Positions 9,046-21,659 of a DNA stretch of 22,376 bases are shown piece by piece; within the stretch, counting starts at the first letter, position 1; each line of letters starts with the position of its first letter. Below the pieces are notes generated by a model, which ran no database searches, was not told where the DNA came from, and saw only the letters and a list, made by a program, of their open reading frames with translations. The stretch comes from Phytophthora quininea (taxonomy: Eukaryota; Oomycota; Peronosporomycetes; Peronosporales; Peronosporaceae): assembly GCA_011947345.1 (NCBI GenBank), contig JAAVTG010000775.1:1-22376 (forward strand). The letters are read 5' to 3'. Position numbers and translations under genes: made by a program.

Positions 9046-9416
9046 GCCTCCGTCTTCTGAAAGGAGGTCGTGTGACGTAGCCGACGTCAGTTGTTCACGG
9101 CCGCGACGAGGTTGTCAATGATCACAACTGTTGTTTACTTAGGAGAGGAAGCATCGAAGATTACTACCAAAGGACTGGCCACCAGAGCAGCTAGCAGATA
9201 GAAGTCTCTCTGAAAACAACAATGCACTTTTCAATTTACCGCCACCGGAGTAATACCTACAACGTCATAACATAGTAGCACTTGAAATAGTTACTCCAAG
9301 CTTCGCCTTATACTCCTCTGCAAGACCATCGCGTCAGCACCCCAAGACCATCGAGTCCAGATACTACAAGTTCATCGAGCCAAGGCCATCGCGTCAAGAA
9401 CCTGTAGCAAATTGCA

Positions 9417-10159
9417 ATGGAAGAAACCAACGCGCAAACGTTGGGTGACGTCTTCGCGGCGATCATACGCCAACAAACGGACTTCCAGACGGTGATGCAA
9501 CAACAATTCGCCCAGAGCAAAGCACGCATTGACGCCCTAACATCACGATTTTCGGCCCCGCGTAGAACCCAACCGCCGACATAACACGGCAAGCTCTCGG
9601 AGGATCTTGAATTGTGGTTCTTCGCTATTGAGCAATTTTATGCGGACTTCCATCCTCAAATGACTGAGGAATCATCACTGTTTGTGACTATGATCTCGTG
9701 CCATTTGGGCACTACGCCGATGAATTGGTATCGGCAGTTTTCGCTTGAGTGCGACGCTACCGGCACCATAAAGTCGTGGACTACGTTCAAGTCGGAGATG
9801 CGGCGCCGTTTTCTTCCGCCCGACCACGAGTTCAGCCTTCGCGAACGCCTTTGTGCGCTTCGCCAAAGGGCAATCTCCACGATTACATCGCGGAGTTCCA
9901 AAATCTTTTGATTCAATACACCCTCCCCATCTCGCCGCTGGAGCTCCGATTTTACTTCCAGGAAGGGTTGAAGGCAGCTACTGCCAAGCACCTTCGTGAG
10001 CATCACCCCGACAACTTAGAGCAAGCCATTGAGCTTGCGCTACGGTTCGACCATTCGAGTCACTACCATCAGCCAGTGACTACGGACTGGGAGATAACCG
10101 CAACGTGTCACCGTTGCAACAAGGTGGGCCACATCGCTCCCAACTGCCCCGACAAGTAA
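9417..10159 (+). pseudogene. gag pseudogene, unit 8 (four-T form)
   Basis: Four-T version with no difference from unit 5 noted. Confidence 0.88.
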
Positions 10160-10530
10160 GCCTCCGTCTTCTGAAAGGAGGTCGTGTGACGTAGCCGACG
10201 TCAGTTGTTCACGGCCGCGACGAGGTTGTCAATGATCACAACTGTTGTTTACTTAGGAGAGGAAGCATCGAAGATTACTACCAAAGGACTGGCCACCAGA
10301 GCAGCTAGCAGATAGAAGTCTCTCTGAAAACAACAATGCACTTTTCAATTTACCGCCACCGGAGTAATACCTACAACGTCATAACATAGTAGCACTTGAA
10401 ATAGTTACTCCAAGCTTCGCCTTATACTCCTCTGCAAGACCATCGCGTCAGCACCCCAAGACCATCGAGTCCAGATACTACAAGTTCATCGAGCCAAGGC
10501 CATCGCGTCAAGAACCTGTAGCAAATTGCA

Positions 10531-11273
10531 ATGGAAGAAACCAACGCGCAAACGTTGGGTGACGTCTTCGCGGCGATCATACGCCAACAAACGGACTTCC
10601 AGACGGTGATGCAACAACAATTCGCCCAGAGCAAAGCACGCATTGACGCCCTAACATCACGATTTTCGGCCCCGCGTAGAACCCAACCGCCGACATAACA
10701 CGGCAAGCTCTCGGAGGATCTTGAATTGTGGTTCTTCGCTATTGAGCAATTTTATGCGGACTTCCATCCTCAAATGACTGAGGAATCATCACTGTTTGTG
10801 ACTATGATCTCGTGCCATTTGGGCACTACGCCGATGAATTGGTATCGGCAGTTTTCGCTTGAGTGCGACGCTACCGGCACCATAAAGTCGTGGACTACGT
10901 TCAAGTCGGAGATGCGGCGCCGTTTTCTTCCGCCCGACCACGAGTTCAGCCTTCGCGAACGCCTTTGTGCGCTTCGCCAAAGGGCAATCTCCACGATTAC
11001 ATCGCGGAGTTCCAAAATCTTTTGATTCAATACACCCTCCCCATCTCGCCGCTGGAGCTCCGATTTTACTTCCAGGAAGGGTTGAAGGCAGCTACTGCCA
11101 AGCACCTTCGTGAGCATCACCCCGACAACTTAGAGCAAGCCATTGAGCTTGCGCTACGGTTCGACCATTCGAGTCACTACCATCAGCCAGTGACTACGGA
11201 CTGGGAGATAACCGCAACGTGTCACCGTTGCAACAAGGTGGGCCACATCGCTCCCAACTGCCCCGACAAGTAA
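10531..11273 (+). pseudogene. gag pseudogene, unit 9 (four-T form)
   Basis: Four-T version with no difference from unit 5 noted. Confidence 0.88.
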
Positions 11274-11644
11274 GCCTCCGTCTTCTGAAAGGAGGTCGTG
11301 TGACGTAGCCGACGTCAGTTGTTCACGGCCGCGACGAGGTTGTCAATGATCACAACTGTTGTTTACTTAGGAGAGGAAGCATCGAAGATTACTACCAAAG
11401 GACTGGCCACCAGAGCAGCTAGCAGATAGAAGTCTCTCTGAAAACAACAATGCACTTTTCAATTTACCGCCACCGGAGTAATACCTACAACGTCATAACA
11501 TAGTAGCACTTGAAATAGTTACTCCAAGCTTCGCCTTATACTCCTCTGCAAGACCATCGCGTCAGCACCCCAAGACCATCGAGTCCAGATACTACAAGTT
11601 CATCGAGCCAAGGCCATCGCGTCAAGAACCTGTAGCAAATTGCA

Positions 11645-12387
11645 ATGGAAGAAACCAACGCGCAAACGTTGGGTGACGTCTTCGCGGCGATCATACGCCA
11701 ACAAACGGACTTCCAGACGGTGATGCAACAACAATTCGCCCAGAGCAAAGCACGCATTGACGCCCTAACATCACGATTTTCGGCCCCGCGTAGAACCCAA
11801 CCGCCGACATAACACGGCAAGCTCTCGGAGGATCTTGAATTGTGGTTCTTCGCTATTGAGCAATTTTATGCGGACTTCCATCCTCAAATGACTGAGGAAT
11901 CATCACTGTTTGTGACTATGATCTCGTGCCATTTGGGCACTACGCCGATGAATTGGTATCGGCAGTTTTCGCTTGAGTGCGACGCTACCGGCACCATAAA
12001 GTCGTGGACTACGTTCAAGTCGGAGATGCGGCGCCGTTTTCTTCCGCCCGACCACGAGTTCAGCCTTCGCGAACGCCTTTGTGCGCTTCGCCAAAGGGCA
12101 ATCTCCACGATTACATCGCGGAGTTCCAAAATCTTTTGATTCAATACACCCTCCCCATCTCGCCGCTGGAGCTCCGATTTTACTTCCAGGAAGGGTTGAA
12201 GGCAGCTACTGCCAAGCACCTTCGTGAGCATCACCCCGACAACTTAGAGCAAGCCATTGAGCTTGCGCTACGGTTCGACCATTCGAGTCACTACCATCAG
12301 CCAGTGACTACGGACTGGGAGATAACCGCAACGTGTCACCGTTGCAACAAGGTGGGCCACATCGCTCCCAACTGCCCCGACAAGTAA
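11645..12387 (+). pseudogene. gag pseudogene, unit 10 (four-T form)
   Basis: Four-T version; last of the six-unit run of this form. Confidence 0.88.
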
Positions 12388-12758
12388 GCCTCCGTCTTCT
12401 GAAAGGAGGTCGTGTGACGTAGCCGACGTCAGTTGTTCACGGCCGCGACGAGGTTGTCAATGATCACAACTGTTGTTTACTTAGGAGAGGAAGCATCGAA
12501 GATTACTACCAAAGGACTGGCCACCAGAGCAGCTAGCAGATAGAAGTCTCTCTGAAAACAACAATGCACTTTTCAATTTACCGCCACCGGAGTAATACCT
12601 ACAACGTCATAACATAGTAGCACTTGAAATAGTTACTCCAAGCTTCGCCTTATACTCCTCTGCAAGACCATCGCGTCAGCACCCCAAGACCATCGAGTCC
12701 AGATACTACAAGTTCATCGAGCCAAGGCCATCGCGTCAAGAACCTGTAGCAAATTGCA

Positions 12759-13500
12759 ATGGAAGAAACCAACGCGCAAACGTTGGGTGACGTCTTCGCG
12801 GCGATCATACGCCAACAAACGGACTTCCAGACGGTGATGCAACAACAATTCGCCCAGAGCAAAGCACGCATTGACGCCCTAACATCACGATTTTCGGCCC
12901 CGCGTAGAACCCAACCGCCGACATAACACGGCAAGCTCTCGGAGGATCTTGAATTGTGGTTCTTCGCTATTGAGCAATTTTATGCGGACTTCCATCCTCA
13001 AATGACTGAGGAATCATCACTGTTTGTGACTATGATCTCGTGCCATTTGGGCACTACGCCGATGAATTGGTATCGGCAGTTTTCGCTTGAGTGCGACGCT
13101 ACCGGCACCATAAAGTCGTGGACTACGTTCAAGTCGGAGATGCGGCGCCGTTTTCTTCCGCCCGACCACGAGTTCAGCCTTCGCGAACGCCTTTGTGCGC
13201 TTCGCCAAAGGGCAATCTCCACGATTACATCGCGGAGTTCCAAAATCTTTGATTCAATACACCCTCCCCATCTCGCCGCTGGAGCTCCGATTTTACTTCC
13301 AGGAAGGGTTGAAGGCAGCTACTGCCAAGCACCTTCGTGAGCATCACCCCGACAACTTAGAGCAAGCCATTGAGCTTGCGCTACGGTTCGACCATTCGAG
13401 TCACTACCATCAGCCAGTGACTACGGACTGGGAGATAACCGCAACGTGTCACCGTTGCAACAAGGTGGGCCACATCGCTCCCAACTGCCCCGACAAGTAA
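12759..13500 (+). pseudogene. gag pseudogene, unit 11 (three-T form)
   Basis: Three-T version standing alone between runs of four-T units; extra frameshift before the zinc knuckle as in unit 2. Confidence 0.88.
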
Positions 13501-13871
13501 GCCTCCGTCTTCTGAAAGGAGGTCGTGTGACGTAGCCGACGTCAGTTGTTCACGGCCGCGACGAGGTTGTCAATGATCACAACTGTTGTTTACTTAGGAG
13601 AGGAAGCATCGAAGATTACTACCAAAGGACTGGCCACCAGAGCAGCTAGCAGATAGAAGTCTCTCTGAAAACAACAATGCACTTTTCAATTTACCGCCAC
13701 CGGAGTAATACCTACAACGTCATAACATAGTAGCACTTGAAATAGTTACTCCAAGCTTCGCCTTATACTCCTCTGCAAGACCATCGCGTCAGCACCCCAA
13801 GACCATCGAGTCCAGATACTACAAGTTCATCGAGCCAAGGCCATCGCGTCAAGAACCTGTAGCAAATTGCA

Positions 13872-14614
13872 ATGGAAGAAACCAACGCGCAAACGTTGGG
13901 TGACGTCTTCGCGGCGATCATACGCCAACAAACGGACTTCCAGACGGTGATGCAACAACAATTCGCCCAGAGCAAAGCACGCATTGACGCCCTAACATCA
14001 CGATTTTCGGCCCCGCGTAGAACCCAACCGCCGACATAACACGGCAAGCTCTCGGAGGATCTTGAATTGTGGTTCTTCGCTATTGAGCAATTTTATGCGG
14101 ACTTCCATCCTCAAATGACTGAGGAATCATCACTGTTTGTGACTATGATCTCGTGCCATTTGGGCACTACGCCGATGAATTGGTATCGGCAGTTTTCGCT
14201 TGAGTGCGACGCTACCGGCACCATAAAGTCGTGGACTACGTTCAAGTCGGAGATGCGGCGCCGTTTTCTTCCGCCCGACCACGAGTTCAGCCTTCGCGAA
14301 CGCCTTTGTGCGCTTCGCCAAAGGGCAATCTCCACGATTACATCGCGGAGTTCCAAAATCTTTTGATTCAATACACCCTCCCCATCTCGCCGCTGGAGCT
14401 CCGATTTTACTTCCAGGAAGGGTTGAAGGCAGCTACTGCCAAGCACCTTCGTGAGCATCACCCCGACAACTTAGAGCAAGCCATTGAGCTTGCGCTACGG
14501 TTCGACCATTCGAGTCACTACCATCAGCCAGTGACTACGGACTGGGAGATAACCGCAACGTGTCACCGTTGCAACAAGGTGGGCCACATCGCTCCCAACT
14601 GCCCCGACAAGTAA
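13872..14614 (+). pseudogene. gag pseudogene, unit 12 (four-T form)
   Basis: Four-T version; starts a run of four such units (12-15). Confidence 0.88.
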
Positions 14615-14985
14615 GCCTCCGTCTTCTGAAAGGAGGTCGTGTGACGTAGCCGACGTCAGTTGTTCACGGCCGCGACGAGGTTGTCAATGATCACAACTGT
14701 TGTTTACTTAGGAGAGGAAGCATCGAAGATTACTACCAAAGGACTGGCCACCAGAGCAGCTAGCAGATAGAAGTCTCTCTGAAAACAACAATGCACTTTT
14801 CAATTTACCGCCACCGGAGTAATACCTACAACGTCATAACATAGTAGCACTTGAAATAGTTACTCCAAGCTTCGCCTTATACTCCTCTGCAAGACCATCG
14901 CGTCAGCACCCCAAGACCATCGAGTCCAGATACTACAAGTTCATCGAGCCAAGGCCATCGCGTCAAGAACCTGTAGCAAATTGCA

Positions 14986-15728
14986 ATGGAAGAAACCAAC
15001 GCGCAAACGTTGGGTGACGTCTTCGCGGCGATCATACGCCAACAAACGGACTTCCAGACGGTGATGCAACAACAATTCGCCCAGAGCAAAGCACGCATTG
15101 ACGCCCTAACATCACGATTTTCGGCCCCGCGTAGAACCCAACCGCCGACATAACACGGCAAGCTCTCGGAGGATCTTGAATTGTGGTTCTTCGCTATTGA
15201 GCAATTTTATGCGGACTTCCATCCTCAAATGACTGAGGAATCATCACTGTTTGTGACTATGATCTCGTGCCATTTGGGCACTACGCCGATGAATTGGTAT
15301 CGGCAGTTTTCGCTTGAGTGCGACGCTACCGGCACCATAAAGTCGTGGACTACGTTCAAGTCGGAGATGCGGCGCCGTTTTCTTCCGCCCGACCACGAGT
15401 TCAGCCTTCGCGAACGCCTTTGTGCGCTTCGCCAAAGGGCAATCTCCACGATTACATCGCGGAGTTCCAAAATCTTTTGATTCAATACACCCTCCCCATC
15501 TCGCCGCTGGAGCTCCGATTTTACTTCCAGGAAGGGTTGAAGGCAGCTACTGCCAAGCACCTTCGTGAGCATCACCCCGACAACTTAGAGCAAGCCATTG
15601 AGCTTGCGCTACGGTTCGACCATTCGAGTCACTACCATCAGCCAGTGACTACGGACTGGGAGATAACCGCAACGTGTCACCGTTGCAACAAGGTGGGCCA
15701 CATCGCTCCCAACTGCCCCGACAAGTAA
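14986..15728 (+). pseudogene. gag pseudogene, unit 13 (four-T form)
   Basis: Four-T version with no difference from unit 12 noted. Confidence 0.88.
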
Positions 15729-16099
15729 GCCTCCGTCTTCTGAAAGGAGGTCGTGTGACGTAGCCGACGTCAGTTGTTCACGGCCGCGACGAGGTTGTCA
15801 ATGATCACAACTGTTGTTTACTTAGGAGAGGAAGCATCGAAGATTACTACCAAAGGACTGGCCACCAGAGCAGCTAGCAGATAGAAGTCTCTCTGAAAAC
15901 AACAATGCACTTTTCAATTTACCGCCACCGGAGTAATACCTACAACGTCATAACATAGTAGCACTTGAAATAGTTACTCCAAGCTTCGCCTTATACTCCT
16001 CTGCAAGACCATCGCGTCAGCACCCCAAGACCATCGAGTCCAGATACTACAAGTTCATCGAGCCAAGGCCATCGCGTCAAGAACCTGTAGCAAATTGCA

Positions 16100-16842
16100 A
16101 TGGAAGAAACCAACGCGCAAACGTTGGGTGACGTCTTCGCGGCGATCATACGCCAACAAACGGACTTCCAGACGGTGATGCAACAACAATTCGCCCAGAG
16201 CAAAGCACGCATTGACGCCCTAACATCACGATTTTCGGCCCCGCGTAGAACCCAACCGCCGACATAACACGGCAAGCTCTCGGAGGATCTTGAATTGTGG
16301 TTCTTCGCTATTGAGCAATTTTATGCGGACTTCCATCCTCAAATGACTGAGGAATCATCACTGTTTGTGACTATGATCTCGTGCCATTTGGGCACTACGC
16401 CGATGAATTGGTATCGGCAGTTTTCGCTTGAGTGCGACGCTACCGGCACCATAAAGTCGTGGACTACGTTCAAGTCGGAGATGCGGCGCCGTTTTCTTCC
16501 GCCCGACCACGAGTTCAGCCTTCGCGAACGCCTTTGTGCGCTTCGCCAAAGGGCAATCTCCACGATTACATCGCGGAGTTCCAAAATCTTTTGATTCAAT
16601 ACACCCTCCCCATCTCGCCGCTGGAGCTCCGATTTTACTTCCAGGAAGGGTTGAAGGCAGCTACTGCCAAGCACCTTCGTGAGCATCACCCCGACAACTT
16701 AGAGCAAGCCATTGAGCTTGCGCTACGGTTCGACCATTCGAGTCACTACCATCAGCCAGTGACTACGGACTGGGAGATAACCGCAACGTGTCACCGTTGC
16801 AACAAGGTGGGCCACATCGCTCCCAACTGCCCCGACAAGTAA
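16100..16842 (+). pseudogene. gag pseudogene, unit 14 (four-T form)
   Basis: Four-T version with no difference from unit 12 noted. Confidence 0.88.
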
Positions 16843-17213
16843 GCCTCCGTCTTCTGAAAGGAGGTCGTGTGACGTAGCCGACGTCAGTTGTTCACGGCCG
16901 CGACGAGGTTGTCAATGATCACAACTGTTGTTTACTTAGGAGAGGAAGCATCGAAGATTACTACCAAAGGACTGGCCACCAGAGCAGCTAGCAGATAGAA
17001 GTCTCTCTGAAAACAACAATGCACTTTTCAATTTACCGCCACCGGAGTAATACCTACAACGTCATAACATAGTAGCACTTGAAATAGTTACTCCAAGCTT
17101 CGCCTTATACTCCTCTGCAAGACCATCGCGTCAGCACCCCAAGACCATCGAGTCCAGATACTACAAGTTCATCGAGCCAAGGCCATCGCGTCAAGAACCT
17201 GTAGCAAATTGCA

Positions 17214-17956
17214 ATGGAAGAAACCAACGCGCAAACGTTGGGTGACGTCTTCGCGGCGATCATACGCCAACAAACGGACTTCCAGACGGTGATGCAACAA
17301 CAATTCGCCCAGAGCAAAGCACGCATTGACGCCCTAACATCACGATTTTCGGCCCCGCGTAGAACCCAACCGCCGACATAACACGGCAAGCTCTCGGAGG
17401 ATCTTGAATTGTGGTTCTTCGCTATTGAGCAATTTTATGCGGACTTCCATCCTCAAATGACTGAGGAATCATCACTGTTTGTGACTATGATCTCGTGCCA
17501 TTTGGGCACTACGCCGATGAATTGGTATCGGCAGTTTTCGCTTGAGTGCGACGCTACCGGCACCATAAAGTCGTGGACTACGTTCAAGTCGGAGATGCGG
17601 CGCCGTTTTCTTCCGCCCGACCACGAGTTCAGCCTTCGCGAACGCCTTTGTGCGCTTCGCCAAAGGGCAATCTCCACGATTACATCGCGGAGTTCCAAAA
17701 TCTTTTGATTCAATACACCCTCCCCATCTCGCCGCTGGAGCTCCGATTTTACTTCCAGGAAGGGTTGAAGGCAGCTACTGCCAAGCACCTTCGTGAGCAT
17801 CACCCCGACAACTTAGAGCAAGCCATTGAGCTTGCGCTACGGTTCGACCATTCGAGTCACTACCATCAGCCAGTGACTACGGACTGGGAGATAACCGCAA
17901 CGTGTCACCGTTGCAACAAGGTGGGCCACATCGCTCCCAACTGCCCCGACAAGTAA
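17214..17956 (+). pseudogene. gag pseudogene, unit 15 (four-T form)
   Basis: Four-T version with no difference from unit 12 noted. Confidence 0.88.
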
Positions 17957-18327
17957 GCCTCCGTCTTCTGAAAGGAGGTCGTGTGACGTAGCCGACGTCA
18001 GTTGTTCACGGCCGCGACGAGGTTGTCAATGATCACAACTGTTGTTTACTTAGGAGAGGAAGCATCGAAGATTACTACCAAAGGACTGGCCACCAGAGCA
18101 GCTAGCAGATAGAAGTCTCTCTGAAAACAACAATGCACTTTTCAATTTACCGCCACCGGAGTAATACCTACAACGTCATAACATAGTAGCACTTGAAATA
18201 GTTACTCCAAGCTTCGCCTTATACTCCTCTGCAAGACCATCGCGTCAGCACCCCAAGACCATCGAGTCCAGATACTACAAGTTCATCGAGCCAAGGCCAT
18301 CGCGTCAAGAACCTGTAGCAAATTGCA

Positions 18328-19069
18328 ATGGAAGAAACCAACGCGCAAACGTTGGGTGACGTCTTCGCGGCGATCATACGCCAACAAACGGACTTCCAGA
18401 CGGTGATGCAACAACAATTCGCCCAGAGCAAAGCACGCATTGACGCCCTAACATCACGATTTTCGGCCCCGCGTAGAACCCAACCGCCGACATAACACGG
18501 CAAGCTCTCGGAGGATCTTGAATTGTGGTTCTTCGCTATTGAGCAATTTTATGCGGACTTCCATCCTCAAATGACTGAGGAATCATCACTGTTTGTGACT
18601 ATGATCTCGTGCCATTTGGGCACTACGCCGATGAATTGGTATCGGCAGTTTTCGCTTGAGTGCGACGCTACCGGCACCATAAAGTCGTGGACTACGTTCA
18701 AGTCGGAGATGCGGCGCCGTTTTCTTCCGCCCGACCACGAGTTCAGCCTTCGCGAACGCCTTTGTGCGCTTCGCCAAAGGGCAATCTCCACGATTACATC
18801 GCGGAGTTCCAAAATCTTTGATTCAATACACCCTCCCCATCTCGCCGCTGGAGCTCCGATTTTACTTCCAGGAAGGGTTGAAGGCAGCTACTGCCAAGCA
18901 CCTTCGTGAGCATCACCCCGACAACTTAGAGCAAGCCATTGAGCTTGCGCTACGGTTCGACCATTCGAGTCACTACCATCAGCCAGTGACTACGGACTGG
19001 GAGATAACCGCAACGTGTCACCGTTGCAACAAGGTGGGCCACATCGCTCCCAACTGCCCCGACAAGTAA
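18328..19069 (+). pseudogene. gag pseudogene, unit 16 (three-T form)
   Basis: Three-T version; extra frameshift before the zinc knuckle as in unit 2. Confidence 0.88.
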
Positions 19070-19440
19070 GCCTCCGTCTTCTGAAAGGAGGTCGTGTGAC
19101 GTAGCCGACGTCAGTTGTTCACGGCCGCGACGAGGTTGTCAATGATCACAACTGTTGTTTACTTAGGAGAGGAAGCATCGAAGATTACTACCAAAGGACT
19201 GGCCACCAGAGCAGCTAGCAGATAGAAGTCTCTCTGAAAACAACAATGCACTTTTCAATTTACCGCCACCGGAGTAATACCTACAACGTCATAACATAGT
19301 AGCACTTGAAATAGTTACTCCAAGCTTCGCCTTATACTCCTCTGCAAGACCATCGCGTCAGCACCCCAAGACCATCGAGTCCAGATACTACAAGTTCATC
19401 GAGCCAAGGCCATCGCGTCAAGAACCTGTAGCAAATTGCA

Positions 19441-20183
19441 ATGGAAGAAACCAACGCGCAAACGTTGGGTGACGTCTTCGCGGCGATCATACGCCAACAA
19501 ACGGACTTCCAGACGGTGATGCAACAACAATTCGCCCAGAGCAAAGCACGCATTGACGCCCTAACATCACGATTTTCGGCCCCGCGTAGAACCCAACCGC
19601 CGACATAACACGGCAAGCTCTCGGAGGATCTTGAATTGTGGTTCTTCGCTATTGAGCAATTTTATGCGGACTTCCATCCTCAAATGACTGAGGAATCATC
19701 ACTGTTTGTGACTATGATCTCGTGCCATTTGGGCACTACGCCGATGAATTGGTATCGGCAGTTTTCGCTTGAGTGCGACGCTACCGGCACCATAAAGTCG
19801 TGGACTACGTTCAAGTCGGAGATGCGGCGCCGTTTTCTTCCGCCCGACCACGAGTTCAGCCTTCGCGAACGCCTTTGTGCGCTTCGCCAAAGGGCAATCT
19901 CCACGATTACATCGCGGAGTTCCAAAATCTTTTGATTCAATACACCCTCCCCATCTCGCCGCTGGAGCTCCGATTTTACTTCCAGGAAGGGTTGAAGGCA
20001 GCTACTGCCAAGCACCTTCGTGAGCATCACCCCGACAACTTAGAGCAAGCCATTGAGCTTGCGCTACGGTTCGACCATTCGAGTCACTACCATCAGCCAG
20101 TGACTACGGACTGGGAGATAACCGCAACGTGTCACCGTTGCAACAAGGTGGGCCACATCGCTCCCAACTGCCCCGACAAGTAA
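19441..20183 (+). pseudogene. gag pseudogene, unit 17 (four-T form)
   Basis: Four-T version; the last unit in the window with no private change. Confidence 0.88.
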
Positions 20184-20208
20184 GCCTCCGTCTTCTGAAA
20201 GGAGGTCG

Positions 20209-20404
20209 TGTGACGTAGCCGACGTCAGTTGTTCACGGCCGCGACGAGGTTGTCAATGATCACAACTGTTGTTTACTTAGGAGAGGAAGCATCGAAGATT
20301 ACTACCAAAGGACTGGCCACCAGAGCAGCTAGCAGATAGAAGTCTCTCTGAAAACAACAATGCACTTTTCAATTTACCGCCACCGGAGTAATACCGTCAT
20401 AACA
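20209..20404 (+). repeat. LTR-like segment of unit 18, with 6-nt deletion
   Basis: Compared with all other units, CTACAA (or an equivalent six bases) is missing at about 20394-20396, just before the proposed CGTCATAACA end. The flanking bases are unchanged, so this is a clean small deletion. It is the only indel longer than one base seen in the array. Confidence 0.6.
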
Positions 20405-20548
20405 TAGTAGCACTTGAAATAGTTACTCCAAGCTTCGCCTTATACTCCTCTGCAAGACCATCGCGTCAGCACCCCAAGACCATCGAGTCCAGATACTACA
20501 AGTTCATCGAGCCAAGGCCATCGCGTCAAGAACCTGTAGCAAATTGCA

Positions 20549-21289
20549 ATGGAAGAAACCAACGCGCAAACGTTGGGTGACGTCTTCGCGGCGATCATAC
20601 GCCAACAAACGGACTTCCAGACGGTGATGCAACAACAATTCGCCCAGAGCAAAGCACGCATTGACGCCCTAACATCACGATTTTCGGCCCCGCGTAGAAC
20701 CCAACCGCCGACATAACACGGCAAGCTCTCGGAGGATCTTGAATTGTGGTTCTTCGCTATTGAGCAATTTTATGCGGACTTCCATCCTCAAATGACTGAG
20801 GAATCATCACTGTTTGTGACTATGATCTCGTGCCATTTGGGCACTACGCCGATGAATTGGTATCGGCAGTTTTCGCTTGAGTGCGACGCTACCGGCACCA
20901 TAAAGTCGTGGACTACGTTCAAGTCGGAGATGCGGCGCCGTTTTCTTCCGCCCGACCACGAGTTCAGCCTTCGCGAACGCCTTTGTGCGCTTCGCCAAAG
21001 GGCAATCTCCACGATTACATCGCGGAGTTCAAAATCTTTGATTCAATACACCCTCCCCATCTCGCCGCTGGAGCTCCGATTTTACTTCCAGGAAGGGTTG
21101 AAGGCAGCTACTGCCAAGCACCTTCGTGAGCATCACCCCGACAACTTAGAGCAAGCCATTGAGCTTGCGCTACGGTTCGACCATTCGAGTCACTACCATC
21201 AGCCAGTGACTACGGACTGGGAGATAACCGCAACGTGTCACCGTTGCAACAAGGTGGGCCACATCGCTCCCAACTGCCCCGACAAGTAA
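20549..21289 (+). pseudogene. gag pseudogene, unit 18 (compensated frame, 181 codons open)
   Basis: This unit lacks one C at about 21030 and has the three-T run (21037-21039). Together with the shared -1 shift upstream these add up to three bases, so the frame is restored. From the codon after the shared nonsense stop, through the gag core to the CCHC knuckle and the TAA at 21287-21289, reading is continuous, except that about 14 residues between the shift and the compensation are out of the ancestral frame (SSKSLIQYTLP marks the re-entry). The TAA after codon 55 is still present and no ATG opens the longer frame near its start (TTG at 20744), so a functional Gag is not expected. Confidence 0.85.
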
Positions 21290-21659
21290 GCCTCCGTCTT
21301 CTGAAAGGAGGTCGTGTGACGTAGCCGACGTCAGTTGTTCACGGCCGCGACGAGGTTGTCAATGATCACAACTGTTGTTTACTTAGGAGAGGAAGCATCG
21401 AAGATTACTACCAAAGGACTGGCCACCAGAGCAGCTAGCAGATAGAAGTCTCTCTGAAAACAACAATGCACTTTTCAATTTACCGCCACCGGAGTAATAC
21501 CTACAACGTCATAACATAGTAGCACTTGAAATAGTTACTCAAGCTTCGCCTTATACTCCTCTGCAAGACCATCGCGTCAGCACCCCAAGACCATCGAGTC
21601 CAGATACTACAAGTTCATCGAGCCAAGGCCATCGCGTCAAGAACCTGTAGCAAATTGCA

